A DNA stretch of 64,000 nucleotides from Gracilaria domingensis (lineage: Eukaryota > Rhodophyta > Florideophyceae > Gracilariales > Gracilariaceae), in contig VCMS01000277.1 of NCBI GenBank assembly GCA_022539475.1, positions 1 to 64,000 on the forward strand, in the 5' to 3' direction. The translations under genes and the position numbers were made by a program. Positions 1-10,975 of this stretch are shown here, one piece after another. Below the pieces are notes generated by a model. That model was not told where the DNA came from, did no database searches, and saw only the letters and a list, made by a program, of their open reading frames with translations. Numbering within the stretch: position 1 is the first letter of the stretch; every line of letters begins with the position of its first letter.

Positions 1-485
1 CTACAACTTCCGTGTACCAACATTCACGCGGATTACCAGTAGGGCTTCTTGAAGCGGCTACTTGTCGCTCAATGAATCAACCACCACTTTGAATGATATT
101 AGTGTGCCATTGTGAATCGTACACGCGTTAGAGGAGCGCTAGTAGGAACGTGCCGTGTCTCAACGCAGCCAGCACAGTCGGGATGCGTCATTCGGTGGAG
201 GTCGTGACTTGAGAATCGGAAAGGACGCGAAGTAAACGAGTATTGTGAAACGGTAGAAGTTTCGGAGATGTTTAAATGGGTGGGAAGCGTCGGAAACGTC
301 GGGAAGCGTTGGAAACAATGGTGGAGAGCGCGGTTGCGACGGACTACCGAGAACTGAGCGGGTAATGAAATAGAGAGACGAGAGTGGGATCTAAACACAT
401 CAAACCGGTGGGGCACCTCAGTATGTGCAGTGCATTATATGTCTAGTATGTAAAACCAACGTAGAAAACACTGGGTTCGTACATC
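1..485. other. Left edge, no gene recognised
   Basis: I see no convincing gene, RNA or known repeat here. The open frames present are short, of low complexity and resemble no family I know. The stretch ends where the nested inverted repeat begins. Confidence 0.5.
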
Positions 486-1115
486 TTTGAACATCGCCCG
501 AGCGCCGTGTGGGAACCGCGGTTCGCCGAGTTCATAGCCGAGATCAAAGCTATGATCTCGGCTACGAACTCGGCGAACCGCGGTTCCGGCACGGCGCATC
601 TGACGAAACGCCACGTGTATACCGCCGAAAGGACCCCCCCTGAGGACCGCCCTGGAGGACCCCTTGCTGGCGTTTATGTGGGCAGTGACGTCGAATAAAC
701 GGGAGAGCGATGGAGACGCGGATGACACTTCGGACATATTGTGTAGCAAGCGTGGAAGACGGAGGGGAAGGGCTTGAGGAGGAGAGACGATGCGGTGGGA
801 GCGGAGCAGCGCACGGAGGGCGGCGGCCATCGACGGGGCGTCACTTATTCACTGCCCACATAAACGCCAGCAACACCACCAGGTAGTGGTGGTGTGGATG
901 AGAACAGGTGCTTTGGTGCGCATTGTGTAGTAGAAGTGGTCTCCAGGGGGTCCTCAGGGAGGGTCCTTTCGGCGGTATTCACGTGGCGTTTCGTCAGATG
1001 CGCCCTGCCGGAACCGCGGTTCGCAGAGTTCATAGCGGAGATCATAGCTATGATCTCGGCTATGAACTCGGCGAACCGCGGTTCCCACACGGCGCTCGGG
1101 CGATGTTCGAAGATG
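486..1115. repeat. Nested inverted-repeat (foldback) element
   Basis: Two arms of roughly 200-270 bp face each other (about 486-690 and 840-1115); the outer 25 bp pair almost perfectly. Each arm carries its own palindrome of 76 bp (512-587 and 1010-1085), built on a CCGCGG core flanked by mirror copies of a TCGCCGAGTTC-type sequence. The structure would therefore fold as hairpins on a hairpin. The right arm has extra sequence (about 860-940) that the left lacks. It resembles a foldback or MITE-like element. I could not define target-site duplications. Open frames inside it are by-products of the palindromes. Confidence 0.8.
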
Positions 1116-1360
1116 ATGAAAGGCGGGGACAGTGGTCAACCAGACGGAATCAGACATTGATCCAACCATTTATAACCATCAGGAACTGTACCCACACTGC
1201 TCACGGGGGCATTGCAACCGTTTTGAACGTGAGTGGTTGCGTCCATTGTGCTCACGCGAGAAAGGGCGGAGATTCGAACACGAGCGGTTGCAACTTCATG
1301 GGAGCAAACGTACGATTTGAAGAACACCAGGACTCGTGTATATCACACACACTGGCACCA

Positions 1361-1433
1361 TATAATGGATATGAGGGGACTGGGAAAGGGTCAAATGAGA
1401 CGCTCTCGAAAGGTGAGAAAGCCTCGACGAACC
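1361..1433 (+). promoter_or_regulatory. TATA-like box and leader of the ParB-dioxygenase gene
   Basis: TATAAT at 1361-1366 lies about 70 bp before an ATG in a strong Kozak-like context (ACCATGG, ATG at 1434). The spacing resembles that of the TATA-like box upstream of the membrane protein gene (6762-6775). Assigned by position only. Confidence 0.35.
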
Positions 1434-4400
1434 ATGGCACCACAACTTCGGAGCGGGACCAAAACTGCTGAACCGAACGCAGCGACGGGGAACGCATCCA
1501 CAGCTATGAAGTCGAAGCCCGCACCAGGCGAAGAAGTGACCTTGTTGTTGGGAGGGGCAGGAGGGAACAAAGCAGCGATTGGGAAAGCTGTTCTCGTTGA
1601 AGCGGACGCTGGTGGAGGGAAGACAACGTTCAGAAGGAAAATGCATGGACATGCTCTGCAGGGAAAACCAGGCGAAGATGTAGTTGGTATATGGCGAGCG
1701 AAGATATCTCATGAGCTTGACACTCCCTATCCCTATCCCTTTAAGTGTACCGATGAAGATTCTGTTCCGAAGACATTGAAGGACATGAACAGGCCCGGTT
1801 TCTACGCCTGGGACCTGAACTTAATGTCTAAGGTGGGTGACGTCGTAAGCGCTGATGAAGGGGACAAGGGTGCTCCGAGTTCCAAATTCGTCGCCCCTGA
1901 GAAGCCATCGAATACTGCTGGGAAACGGGTGCGAGTGGTAGAACCTAAAACTCCATCCAGTGGCCGAAAGCGAATACCGATGAAAGTGGCTCATGTGAAA
2001 ACCCCGTCGAATGCTAAAAAACCCAAGGCAGGAAACAAGCGCCAGTACCAAAGCTGAAAACACCATCGAACGTTCACGGTGGTGGAAAGCAGATGCAAGA
2101 ATTCAAGATGACCACGACCCCAGAGAGTGCTGTATCGGCATTTCGTAAACAAATTGCTACGATTGTGCAGTCTGGAGCATCGAGGAACAGCACTGCGGAA
2201 GCTATTACTCAGGCTGGAAATCGCAGTGGAGTGACAATAGAAGTGATTGACGTGGATGAAGACGAAGACGAAGACGTGGTTCTAGTGAAGGAAAGCCTTG
2301 GAAGCAACGTCAATGAACTCTTTGATGAAGGTGATGTGATACCTCCTGATGATGTCGATACGAGTTTAGCGAGTTTGGTATTTGACTTAGATCATTACGA
2401 GTACGTGTCGGTTGAAGTCGATATTGAGCTCATTCAAGTTCCGGATATGACTGTGAGAGGGTTGTTCCGGAATCATGTCGAGGCTCTGAAAGAAGAGATT
2501 GGACGCAGGAGCTTCTCACAGGCACTTGGGACCATGAGCGTTGCTGTTCTGTCTCAGGATGTGTCCGAGAAAGACATAGTGCAGAAAAATCGCTTGAAAG
2601 TGAATTGTGTGCTGATTGATGGAGCTCATCGTCATGTAGCACTCAAAGAGCTCTGTGAATCTATGCCCAACATTAGGAATCTATGTGGAGGTCTTTCTGT
2701 TTCGCTGTGGAAGAGAAAAGATGGACAGAAGATGACCACGAGGGAAATCTTGAGCCTTGGCAATGTGCTAAACGATGGATTGAAGCAAGCTCGTCTTATG
2801 GGTTTTGCTGACAAGGTGCATTCTATTGTGTCATTTATAAGGGTCCTGGTTGAGGAAGAGAAGAAGGACTTGAGCAAGATGACGAGGACCTCTGTCGCAG
2901 GTGCACTAAGTGTTTTCGGTATCATTGGCCAGTACAATATCAAGCATTTGGCAAGATTTGCAGAGATGGGGTTGAAGGTGGCGAGAAGTCCTGGATTGCT
3001 GGAACATTTGGAGCGGATTTGTGGGGACTACCATGAGATTGGAATTTCTTGTATATCAAGTGATGAATTCTTTACCATGGATGAGCATACAACCCACTTC
3101 ACGCTCGACGCTCTGGTTGCATACTTTTCCAGGAGGCGAGTGTCGAAACTGACGGGTCGTTTTGAAGACGTACGCAAATACTTCTTTTTCTGCTGCAGGA
3201 GGCTTCAATCTTTGGCAGAGGAGCTTTCGAAGAAGAAGAAAGTTACATTGGAAGAAGCGTATGCCATGAAGGTGGAAGTGACAAAGTTTGAAATGCGCAC
3301 CGTTCGTGAGTACCTTGCAACACAGGCAGCACGAATTGAAGTACCTACGAATAAGAAGCTCTGGGAAGGAAGGATTTCGAGAAGAGTCTGGATTGCTCGT
3401 GATAAGCTGGCAAAGAGTTTAGGGGTGGATATGTTGAAACCTGCCACTGGTACTGCGCCGACTGAACCACAGTCTGAGACCAAAGCGGTAGACGAGTCTA
3501 CAACGCAGAGAATAGCCACACGTTCGGCAAGTAGGAAGGCCAAAGCGCCAGTGCGCAAGGGCTCTAAGGACTCTGATGTAGAAAGTGAAGAGAATATGCC
3601 ATCGAAGACAAGAAGCATGAGGAGTTCAAGACGAAGCCGTCGACGAAGGAATACAATGAGAGACGTGAACCCTAATCAACGGAAGAAGTCAAGGACGGAG
3701 GGTATTCAATCTGTTCAGAATAAAGTTATTAGTCATCTGCGGAGTCTTGGTGCGAAGGGGGTGAGAAACTTGTTGAAAAGTCATCAGATATCCATTGGCA
3801 GCGACACAGACTCAGATGGAGTACCAATTGTGGTCTCACAGGCAGAGGACACTGACCCGTTCGATGACACAGTACCGCAGGTGTTGGCGCCAGGTCTGAA
3901 GAAGGCTGAAGAAGTAGCATATGAAGGTGACTATTCGTGGCTAAAGTTGGTGAAGACCTTACCAAGCAAGTGGCCGACTGGAGTGGAGAATGTCATTAAA
4001 TCTGTGTACTCGTGGATGGATGCGATACATCTCCAGAAGCAACACCGAGGCCACTTGTTGGAGCCCAAGGACTTTGAAAGTGTGCACCATGCAGTCTTTT
4101 GGCATGCAGCGTATCATGGCCATAAACTCCTGAACGCGGCAATGGGAGGCATGGAGGTCGACGAGAAGACGTTATGGGGGGATGCACTGAAGAACGACTC
4201 TCTTGCGTATGTCTATTTTGTGAAGAAGAACGTCGAGCTTCGAGACAGAGGTTTCTGTATTCTGGACGGCTTTGCATCGGATGGAGAGTTGGTGAAGCTG
4301 ACAGAGAGTTTGAGCAAGCTCATTGACGGGGATGTTAGTGTGGAATTACTGGACTTCTTCCGAAGGGACTTCGAGAGGGCTCCAGACCTTAGGATACCAG

Positions 4401-5212
4401 AGAACCGAATCACGTGGATACCGATCATCAACGCAGATGGTGGGAGGTACATGACTACGAGAAGAGGCATAGTGGATGACATGGAGACAGCCGTAGAGAG
4501 ACATGTGCTTGTGAAGAAGAGAGCTTTACTGGATGCCCGACTGGGACAGATATGTGCTTTAATGGGTTTACAAGATAATAGGGTGGAAAACGAGAGGATG
4601 TATGCGCCGAAGACGGGGGGGAGGGTGTTATGCACTGCAGTTGGATGCAAGCGGCAGCAGTTACATACGGATTTCCCGACCTTGGCGAATGAGGATAAGC
4701 TGGAAGAAAAGAAGAACCCGGGGTACTTTATGATGGTGTCCGGAAGTGTGTCGTTTCCAATTTGGGTATGTGAAGGGTCTCATACACACTACGCAGTTAC
4801 TCCCAAGGCATTTGAAGGTTTGGCACGGGGGATGTTTGTGAGGAAGTTTTTCGTTCGGCCTAAGTCTATATTTATTGGAAGAGGTGATGTGTTCCATGCA
4901 GGCGCTTCAAATGAGGATGGAAGATTCCCCGAGATTCCCTTGTTTCGTTAGCACATGTACATGGTACCTGAGAAATACAACCTCCCGGATGCGGTACACC
5001 TTAACCCACACTTTCGACCTCAGTTCAAGGAGGATGAAGACCTGGTTAGTATGAAGGAGAAGAGGAAGAATCCAGAACCGTCGAATTTGGAGGAGGAGAA
5101 TGATGAGGTGATAGTAGAGGAAGGGGAAGAACAGTATGAAGAAGATGACGAAGATGAGAATTATGAAGTGGAGGAGATTGAAAACGATCTTGAGGATGGC
5201 GAAGAGGACTGA
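1434..5212 (+). pseudogene. ParB-like / 2OG-Fe(II) dioxygenase-like fusion protein, nearly intact
   Basis: About 1260 codons from the ATG at 1434. Seen in order: a low-complexity basic/Pro N-terminus with a degenerate P-loop-like ADAGGGKT (1602-1625); a hydrophobic/acidic EVIDVDEDED motif (2240); a ParB-like domain ending in DGAHRH (2618-2635); a helical middle; an Arg/Ser-rich NLS-like stretch (about 3600-3700); and a C-terminal double-stranded beta-helix dioxygenase. The last has HxD (His 4664, Asp 4670), a distal His (4895) and a following Arg (4946), then an acidic tail. ParB-fold domains bind DNA or nucleotides; 2OG-Fe(II) enzymes hydroxylate substrates, including DNA bases in the TET/JBP group. 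Action on DNA or chromatin is inference. Frame changes once near 2036, where the same lysine/proline repeat continues in the other frame, and one in-frame TAG follows the Arg at 4949. The other arm has Tyr at that codon. Confidence 0.7.
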
Positions 5213-5489
5213 GTGAATATGTGATGAAACTTTGTAGTAATCTATGTGTCGAATATAAGTTCGAAGTAAATGATCTTGTGAATCGAGAGAAAGTTTAAGA
5301 ATTGTGGAAGCGACGACTCTACCCAAGATTGAAGGGTAGGATAGGATACCATACCAAACACTTCAATCCTGGAGAGCGTCATGAACAAGTGGGAACTATG
5401 TTTGTAGAGAAGAGATTCTGTTTAGTTGAAACATGTATCAGTTATGTACTTATGTTCGTATACTACTTGTCTCGCACTTGGTGAATACG

Positions 5490-6692
5490 TCAGCCAGAAG
5501 GCAGTAGATGTTGTGTCGGGGGTCTAGGGTGCTCACCAATGGCGCACAAGTATCGCTTTGCGTTGATTCTTGGTGCGTGTTTGACAACTCCGGAGCATAC
5601 AAGTAGTACAATGAACAAGGTGTTTGTGAGGAGGGGCGGGATACCTCTGTACGAACCAAAGGATTCGGGGTCCAAAGACTCGGAGAGTGTGTGTGCGAAG
5701 AAAACTGGGACCACTCTGTTCAGAAAAAGTCTGATAGAAAGCAGGAAATCCTGAAGGAACAAAGCTTTCCGGAACGAGTTTAGAATACAACGGCAGTACG
5801 GATTTAGCCCTCTTCTCCGGTATACCACCCGATTGGAGAGCGGAACTATGTTGTTAAACGTATGTTTTGTAGAGAAATAGATCCCAAATGTGTTGATGAG
5901 AATGGTGAAGAAGCCGAAGAAGAAACCGCCGGGGAAGAAGGAAATACATACAGTTTTGAGAGACTCCATGACATCGATTGGAGGAGGACGGAGCTGATAG
6001 GTGACGAAGATAGAGAGGTTGAGGACGATAAGCCCACCGATGCCCATGCCGAGGTATTTATTCCTCAGTGCCGAAACGGTGCTGGATGTGTGCGACGGAG
6101 TCATTGGACCATATGCGAGTCTACCATACCTTGTGGCGTGGAGAGAGAATGCCAATTCAAACAGAATAATGTGAAACATAGTTTCGAGCATGCTGTACGG
6201 GATGGTGAATCCCAGTTGTGTTTGGCGGGAGGAGCGATCGTAGAGAAGAGCGTGTGTTGTGAGAGGCTTTATAATCCCATAGAGAGCTCCTATGGCTACT
6301 GAAACGAAGAGGGAGAATGCCAATAGAGAGGAAAGCGAGAGCATGTTCAGGGGATTATGTGAATAAGACCGAGCCTCTGACATGTAGTTGGGTAGCTCTG
6401 AAAGATTCCCAATTGTGTGGAAGAAGGGAGGATGTTCAAGGACTCGGTCATGAATTGAAACTTTGTGAAGTATGTCATAAACATCACTGAGTTCATCCAG
6501 CAGTTCGGGGGATAAAAGGGTCTGGACTCCTCGAACCGTGGCTTCCCCGGTGTCAACGTCGTACTTCAGTTGAAGGCAGTCGTCAAAGGTGATGTATGTC
6601 CTATGGGGAAATGCGTTGAGATGGATAGGTATGAGAGCAGTTTGGTTGCGAAGCTGTACATGCGATACCTTGTCGGTGTTTTGGAAGGCCAT
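5490..6692 (-). CDS. Multi-span membrane protein of unknown function
   Basis: An open 400-residue frame from an ATG at 6692 in good context (ACAATGG). Residues 1-115 are soluble. Then come about five hydrophobic segments, at roughly 118-145, 168-185, 213-233, 247-272 and 360-372, one of them unusually Phe/Gly-rich. I recognise no catalytic motif or family. It lies tail to tail with the ParB-dioxygenase gene and head to head with the charged helical gene. The order and orientation are the same in the other arm, so the three genes travelled as a block. A TATA-like box and a pyrimidine tract lie just upstream. The copy in the right arm is broken, so this is the better guide to the protein. Confidence 0.6.
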   Translation of the reverse strand: MAFQNTDKVSHVQLRNQTALIPIHLNAFPHRTYITFDDCLQLKYDVDTGEATVRGVQTLLSPELLDELSDVYDILHKVSIHDRVLEHPPFFHTIGNLSELPNYMSEARSYSHNPLNMLSLSSLLAFSLFVSVAIGALYGIIKPLTTHALLYDRSSRQTQLGFTIPYSMLETMFHIILFELAFSLHATRYGRLAYGPMTPSHTSSTVSALRNKYLGMGIGGLIVLNLSIFVTYQLRPPPIDVMESLKTVCISFFPGGFFFGFFTILINTFGIYFSTKHTFNNIVPLSNRVVYRRRGLNPYCRCILNSFRKALFLQDFLLSIRLFLNRVVPVFFAHTLSESLDPESFGSYRGIPPLLTNTLFIVLLVCSGVVKHAPRINAKRYLCAIGEHPRPPTQHLLPSG

Positions 6693-6775
6693 TGTGAGCT
6701 CTGCTGCCTGTGAGTAGGTAGGAAAGAGGAGAAGAAATGAAGAAAGAAGGGGCGAGGAGAAGATATATTTATTGA
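6693..6775 (-). promoter_or_regulatory. Promoter-like leader of the membrane protein gene
   Basis: On the minus strand an AATAAATATATC-type TATA-like box (6762-6775) lies about 75 bp upstream of the ATG. Between them is a C/T-rich tract ending in CTCACAG about 15 bp before the ATG. That tract resembles a polypyrimidine tract plus 3' splice acceptor, so a short 5'-leader intron or trans-splice site is possible. The same arrangement is kept at 51673-51753. Confidence 0.35.
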
Positions 6776-6920
6776 GAACGAAACGAGCAGATATTACCTA
6801 TAAAGAGGTGTATCGAAGGAGCTATATCTATGTTTTGTTTCCTTTAAGGCTTTTAAATTTGAAGTGAAGAAGGTGTTCATAAACGAGTGGCGAACTTAGC
6901 ATCTGTGATGGAAAAGCTAT

Positions 6921-7724
6921 GAGGATTCGCGTTCGAACATTAGGTGGCCGTGGGAGTCGGACGAAGGGGTACGGTCGCACAAGAAGTTAAAGAGTGTGTT
7001 CGAGGAGGAGGAAGAAAAGGACGAGCTGGACTGGTGGGCCACTGCAGTGCTGGGGTGTGCCCGAGCGATGGGGACGCGCATGGTAGAGGACGTGGGTCGA
7101 CTGACGAAGAAGGTGACAGGGTTCGTGGTTAGGGAACTGAGGGGGATGAAAGAGGAGCAGAAGGAGATGATGAAACGCATTGAGAATCTGGAGGGGAGCT
7201 CAAAGGAGGTAAATGGGAGGAAGAAGGGCGGGGTAGGGGGTGTGGAGGGAACGCCGGTAACTCTGGCGCCGAAGACGAAGATCGTGAACGGCGTTGGGGT
7301 AGGAGTGTGCATCGGAAGCGAGGACGAGGATGCGAGAGGCTTTGTACCGGCGACGGATAGTTTTGGGGCGGATGAGGTGATGGAGGGAGAATTGGTGAGG
7401 AAGAGAGGTCTGAAGAGGAAGGTTGGCGAGAAGAGGCCGATCCAACCGAGGAGTGTGGGGGTAGAAGAGGATGAAATTCAGCCGAAGGTGGAGAACAAGA
7501 AAGGAAAAGGGGATAGTAAGAAGAGGACACGGGTTGGGTTCAGGACGGTTCCGAAGCCGGTGTGGAAAGGGAGCACTGTTGTTGGATACGAGGAGAAGTG
7601 GAGCTGGGAGGATGTTGTGGAGGATGAGGAGGAAACCGTTGAGAATGATGATGGGAAAGAATTTCGTACGCTATCATTCGCGGATGTGGAGGTAGAGGAA
7701 GGAGATGAAGGTGCTTTACTTTGA
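6921..7724 (+). pseudogene. Charged helical protein gene, 5' end deleted
   Basis: The frame is open from 6921 to 7724 but has no ATG at its beginning. The right-arm copy shows that the normal start (MSDEDSRS...) and the whole upstream region were removed by a deletion of about 430 bp. The product has an acidic patch (EEEEEKDEL), an amphipathic region around MVEDVGRLTKKV and MKEEQKEMMKRIENLE that could form a short coiled coil, then a Lys/Arg-rich middle and an acidic C-terminus. No family recognised. The composition suits a small nuclear or nucleic-acid-associated scaffold, which is a guess. Unlike the right copy, its middle is free of stop codons. Confidence 0.55.
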
Positions 7725-8151
7725 TTGAGGTGATACAGTAGTTGCCGGGTTGATGGAGGTAGAAAAGCGGTGGGGGAATGGATGTGCGCAACTACCATTT
7801 CATGAATGTTGTACTAGCCAGAGTTAGTTTACATTCATTATTTGTGTTTATTTGCAATCGACAAGTATGCAAGTGCCGTTGGTAGCTTCCAGATCGAGCT
7901 ACCACCTAATCCGTCTGAGTATACTAGGTACAGAAACTTTCATGTCATCGAGGTGAACTAGCAATTATGTCCGCTTTCACTCATTCTACAAATTCTGTAG
8001 TATTGCTTGAATAAATGAAAGTATGGTATCCAAAAAATTTTTTTTTTGGCTTGCACATAGCCGTACATTCAATTCTTTGCACATTTTCTAACGATTCAAT
8101 CCACAAAATAGCATTCTAGCCTCTTTACATAGCGTTCCGGAAACACAGACG
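7725..8151. other. AT-rich tail of the left arm
   Basis: No gene. It contains an A6T10 run near 8031-8046 and is conserved in the other arm (49874-50226), including the boundary sequence. It could be a 3' flank or an end region of the original element. Confidence 0.5.
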
Positions 8152-8153
8152 CA

Positions 8154-10975
8154 GTGATTTCTGAAAGAGAAATAGAATTTGGAGAAGCTGCTGCATCAGC
8201 CTGCGGCGAAACTCTTGCAAGAGATAACAGTCCGTACCTCCCTCATACACAAAACGAGAGTGACGCAGTACAAGATGTGATACACAACTCCTGGTCTTCA
8301 AAATTCAGGAGTGTGTGTATTGATCGATTTCAATTTCAGAACGATGAAGAGCTTGATGCAGTTGCCAGCGTTGAACACAATTCTAGAGTCGTGGGGCCTA
8401 TTGTTTTGGACGAGTATTTGTTACCTTTAGTTAGGAACTTTGATGATCAAGATATCTGGAACTTTTCCATTTCCGATAACGTGGAACTCTACGTCAGTTC
8501 ACAAAGCAGCATACACCCAAAGTGTGAGAAGCAAGAAGCTTTTGAAAGACTCACCGCCTTCTTGTACACTGCCGAGATGTCGAATGTTTCGCAAAGGGCG
8601 CTTCAAAGGTTGCTGAACATCAGACCCCTGTCATCCAGGTTCTCACTTAAAAGCCTCAATTCCTATTCAATTAGAAAGCCGTTGCTGTACAATTCCAGAG
8701 CGGCCATGTGTCATCATGGGCATGGTGCTCAATGTAGAAGCGCAAAGAAAATGAATTGCTGCCCAGTATGTAGTGAACCGTTCAAGAGAGAGTCGTTCTG
8801 GTTCTTGAAAGTGTCGTCCGCACTAAAAGATCTCTGCAATGCTATGGAAACGTTCGAAGAAGTCATGAAGGCCACCGGCGAGCTTGCAGCGATATTTCAA
8901 TTCCAGGAGACCAAGAACCTCCTCATGACTACTACCTCAGTGCTGTATTCTTCAGATTGCATCAGTCAACCTTGCAGAATTGGAAAGAGAATGCGGAGAA
9001 ATTGGGTTCTTCACACTTTCGACTGATGGTTTTGAATGTAGAAAGCGCAGAGACGGAACTGCACTCTTGACATGGCCGGTAGTCTCAACAATTCTGAAGT
9101 TTGACCCAAAGGTACGAAGCGAAGCATCCAATGCAATCATTCATGCCGTTATTCCAGGTAGACATGATTCAGAATACTTCGAGACCTTTCGTGAAGAAAT
9201 TTTACAAGACATTCGGGAACTCGAAAAGGAAATACGGATATCATGTTACGATCACAAGGTGAGGACAATAAAGGCCTTTCTCTTGTACTTCCCTGCAGAT
9301 TGTCCAGCGGCTTCCAAGATGTTTGGGTATTTTGGGCATAACGCTACCATCTTCTGTCGCTTCTGTCTCAAGAAAAAGAAGTATGTAAGGCAATGTCGAA
9401 GTAGTTCTGCCGTTCCGGAAATAAGCCCTGGAAACATCAAGAACCTTCTCAGATCCGGTAACGTTCGAAAAATTTGGAACTTTATTGAAATGGAGTGCGC
9501 AGGAATGCGCCAGAGAAAAATGTGATGCTGACATGGCGCAAGATTTTCCAGACACAGCTTGATACGAAAGAGAACCAAGCATAATGGCAGAAAGTTGCAT
9601 CAAGAGACGGTCGGTGTTATCCCATTTGAAGCTCGACTATTGGTTCTCCTTTCTATATGATGCTTTGCATCTAGTTCTGTTGGGCTGGGTGAAACATGTT
9701 CTTTGTCTGGTCACAATATATCACTCTAATCTAGAAGAGGTCTCCCGAAAACCCAGTTGTTGCATATCAGATGATACTTTGGAGAAGATCAACACGTCTA
9801 TGGGAGAGTCAACTAATGCTGTACCCAGTTCATGGGGAGGATCAATTTTTCCCTGGAGCACCTTTTGAGCTACAAAGCAGAAGATTTGCGGCGTCATGCT
9901 GAGATGTACTTAGTGCCCTTTCTACACCGATATAGGGTCCGAGAAGACGTCGTTCTTCTGATGGCGGCGACAGCAAGGGTTGTATCGCCTTATTTTTCGT
10001 ATGATTGCGGACCCGAACAAGTACTCGCATGGAAATCTGCGGTGAAGGAAGCGTATGTTAGGTTTTGTGGCCTATTTTGTCAATCTTAGTCCGATTAATT
10101 TTGCTTCATGCCAAGCACGCACGCTGAACTTCATCTGCATGACCTTCCTAGAGAATGTGGACCACCTCCGCTGTCTTCGCAGTTCATGGTGGAGAGACTA
10201 CAAGGCGAGCTTGGAAGAAGAGTACAGAGCAGTTTTCATATTAGCTCCCACATATTTCACAAGAGCTTTAGAATTCTCGCTCTCAAGCTTACGAACAATG
10301 ACAGCACACCAGAGGTAGAAAATGGGTATATAAGGAATGTCCATGACCAGTACTTCTCAATCACAACAAGAAGCAGTGATAGTATAATTAACGATACTGA
10401 TGCTGCTGGTCTATGCCACGGTGTTCGATCTCCATTTCGAAATGTGTCACAAGATTTGAGAGGAGCTCTGAATCGGTTCTTGTGCGAATCATTCAACGTC
10501 CCACTCTCTTCATTTACTATCAAGTCTTCAAAGGTGTTCAGAAGCGCAACCTTAATGAGAAAGAGTGGAACGATTTCCTTGGAAACAAAGGATTGCTTCA
10601 ACGCAGTATTTCCAAGCCAAAGTCCCAAAATCTGCCCGACAAAAGTACCATGTAGCTGCCCACTTTGTACCACAGGAGGCACAACCTGACTGAGACATTG
10701 GTGAAGGAGATCTGTATTACGGTATGGTGCACCAGATATTCGAAGTCGTTCTCGAACTTCATGAGAATGGCAAAGGAAAAACGGTACGATCCATGTTCAT
10801 TGATATGTCATGGCAATATGGACTCAACATCGACTCAGCAAATGGAGTCATCTATGGGAAAGATCATGGACACAACGTGAGATCTGTGGAATGTATTGGC
10901 TGCACTGATAGGGTCATAGCCGTGATTGACATTCTGAGGCAGTATTACTTCGTACACTGGACGACAAACGACTAG
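8154..10975 (+). mobile_element. CACTA-superfamily DNA transposon (tnp2 / Transposase_21 type), decayed
   Basis: Successive frames spell a tnp2-type transposase in order. First is a Cys-rich N-terminal part (MNCCPVCSEPF, about 8750). Then DGFECRKRR and TWPVV (about 9030-9080), IIHAVIPGRHDSEYF (about 9140), FPADCPAASKMFG (about 9290) with a CRFC motif, YDALHLVLLGWVKH (about 9657, the family's D-x-[LM]-H...G-x-x-KH block), and AELHLHDLPRECG (about 10120). At least five frame changes separate these pieces, including near 9000, 9530, 9830 and 10100, so it is dead. The last open part ends at 10975. Its left end abuts the inverted-duplication arm. I could not identify CACTA-type termini or a target-site duplication with confidence. 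Confidence 0.75.

Larger units (their letters stand above)
2648..8151 (+). repeat. Left arm of a long inverted duplication
   Basis: This segment recurs in reverse complement at 49874-55935. It starts just after the ParB core of the fusion gene and covers the rest of that gene, the membrane protein gene, the charged helical protein gene and an AT-rich tail with an A6T10 run. The inner boundary is sharp: identity stops at 8151, and a CACTA-type transposase begins three bases later. Relative to the right arm it lacks about 430 bp at 6920, which removes the start codon and upstream region of the charged helical gene. Sampled non-coding and coding stretches differ at about 2 in 87 bases. Confidence 0.9.

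Noticed and set aside
435-1471. Protein-coding genes overlapping the foldback element on both strands
   Set aside because: The frames are open because the DNA is palindromic and GC-rich; both strands read the same peptides.
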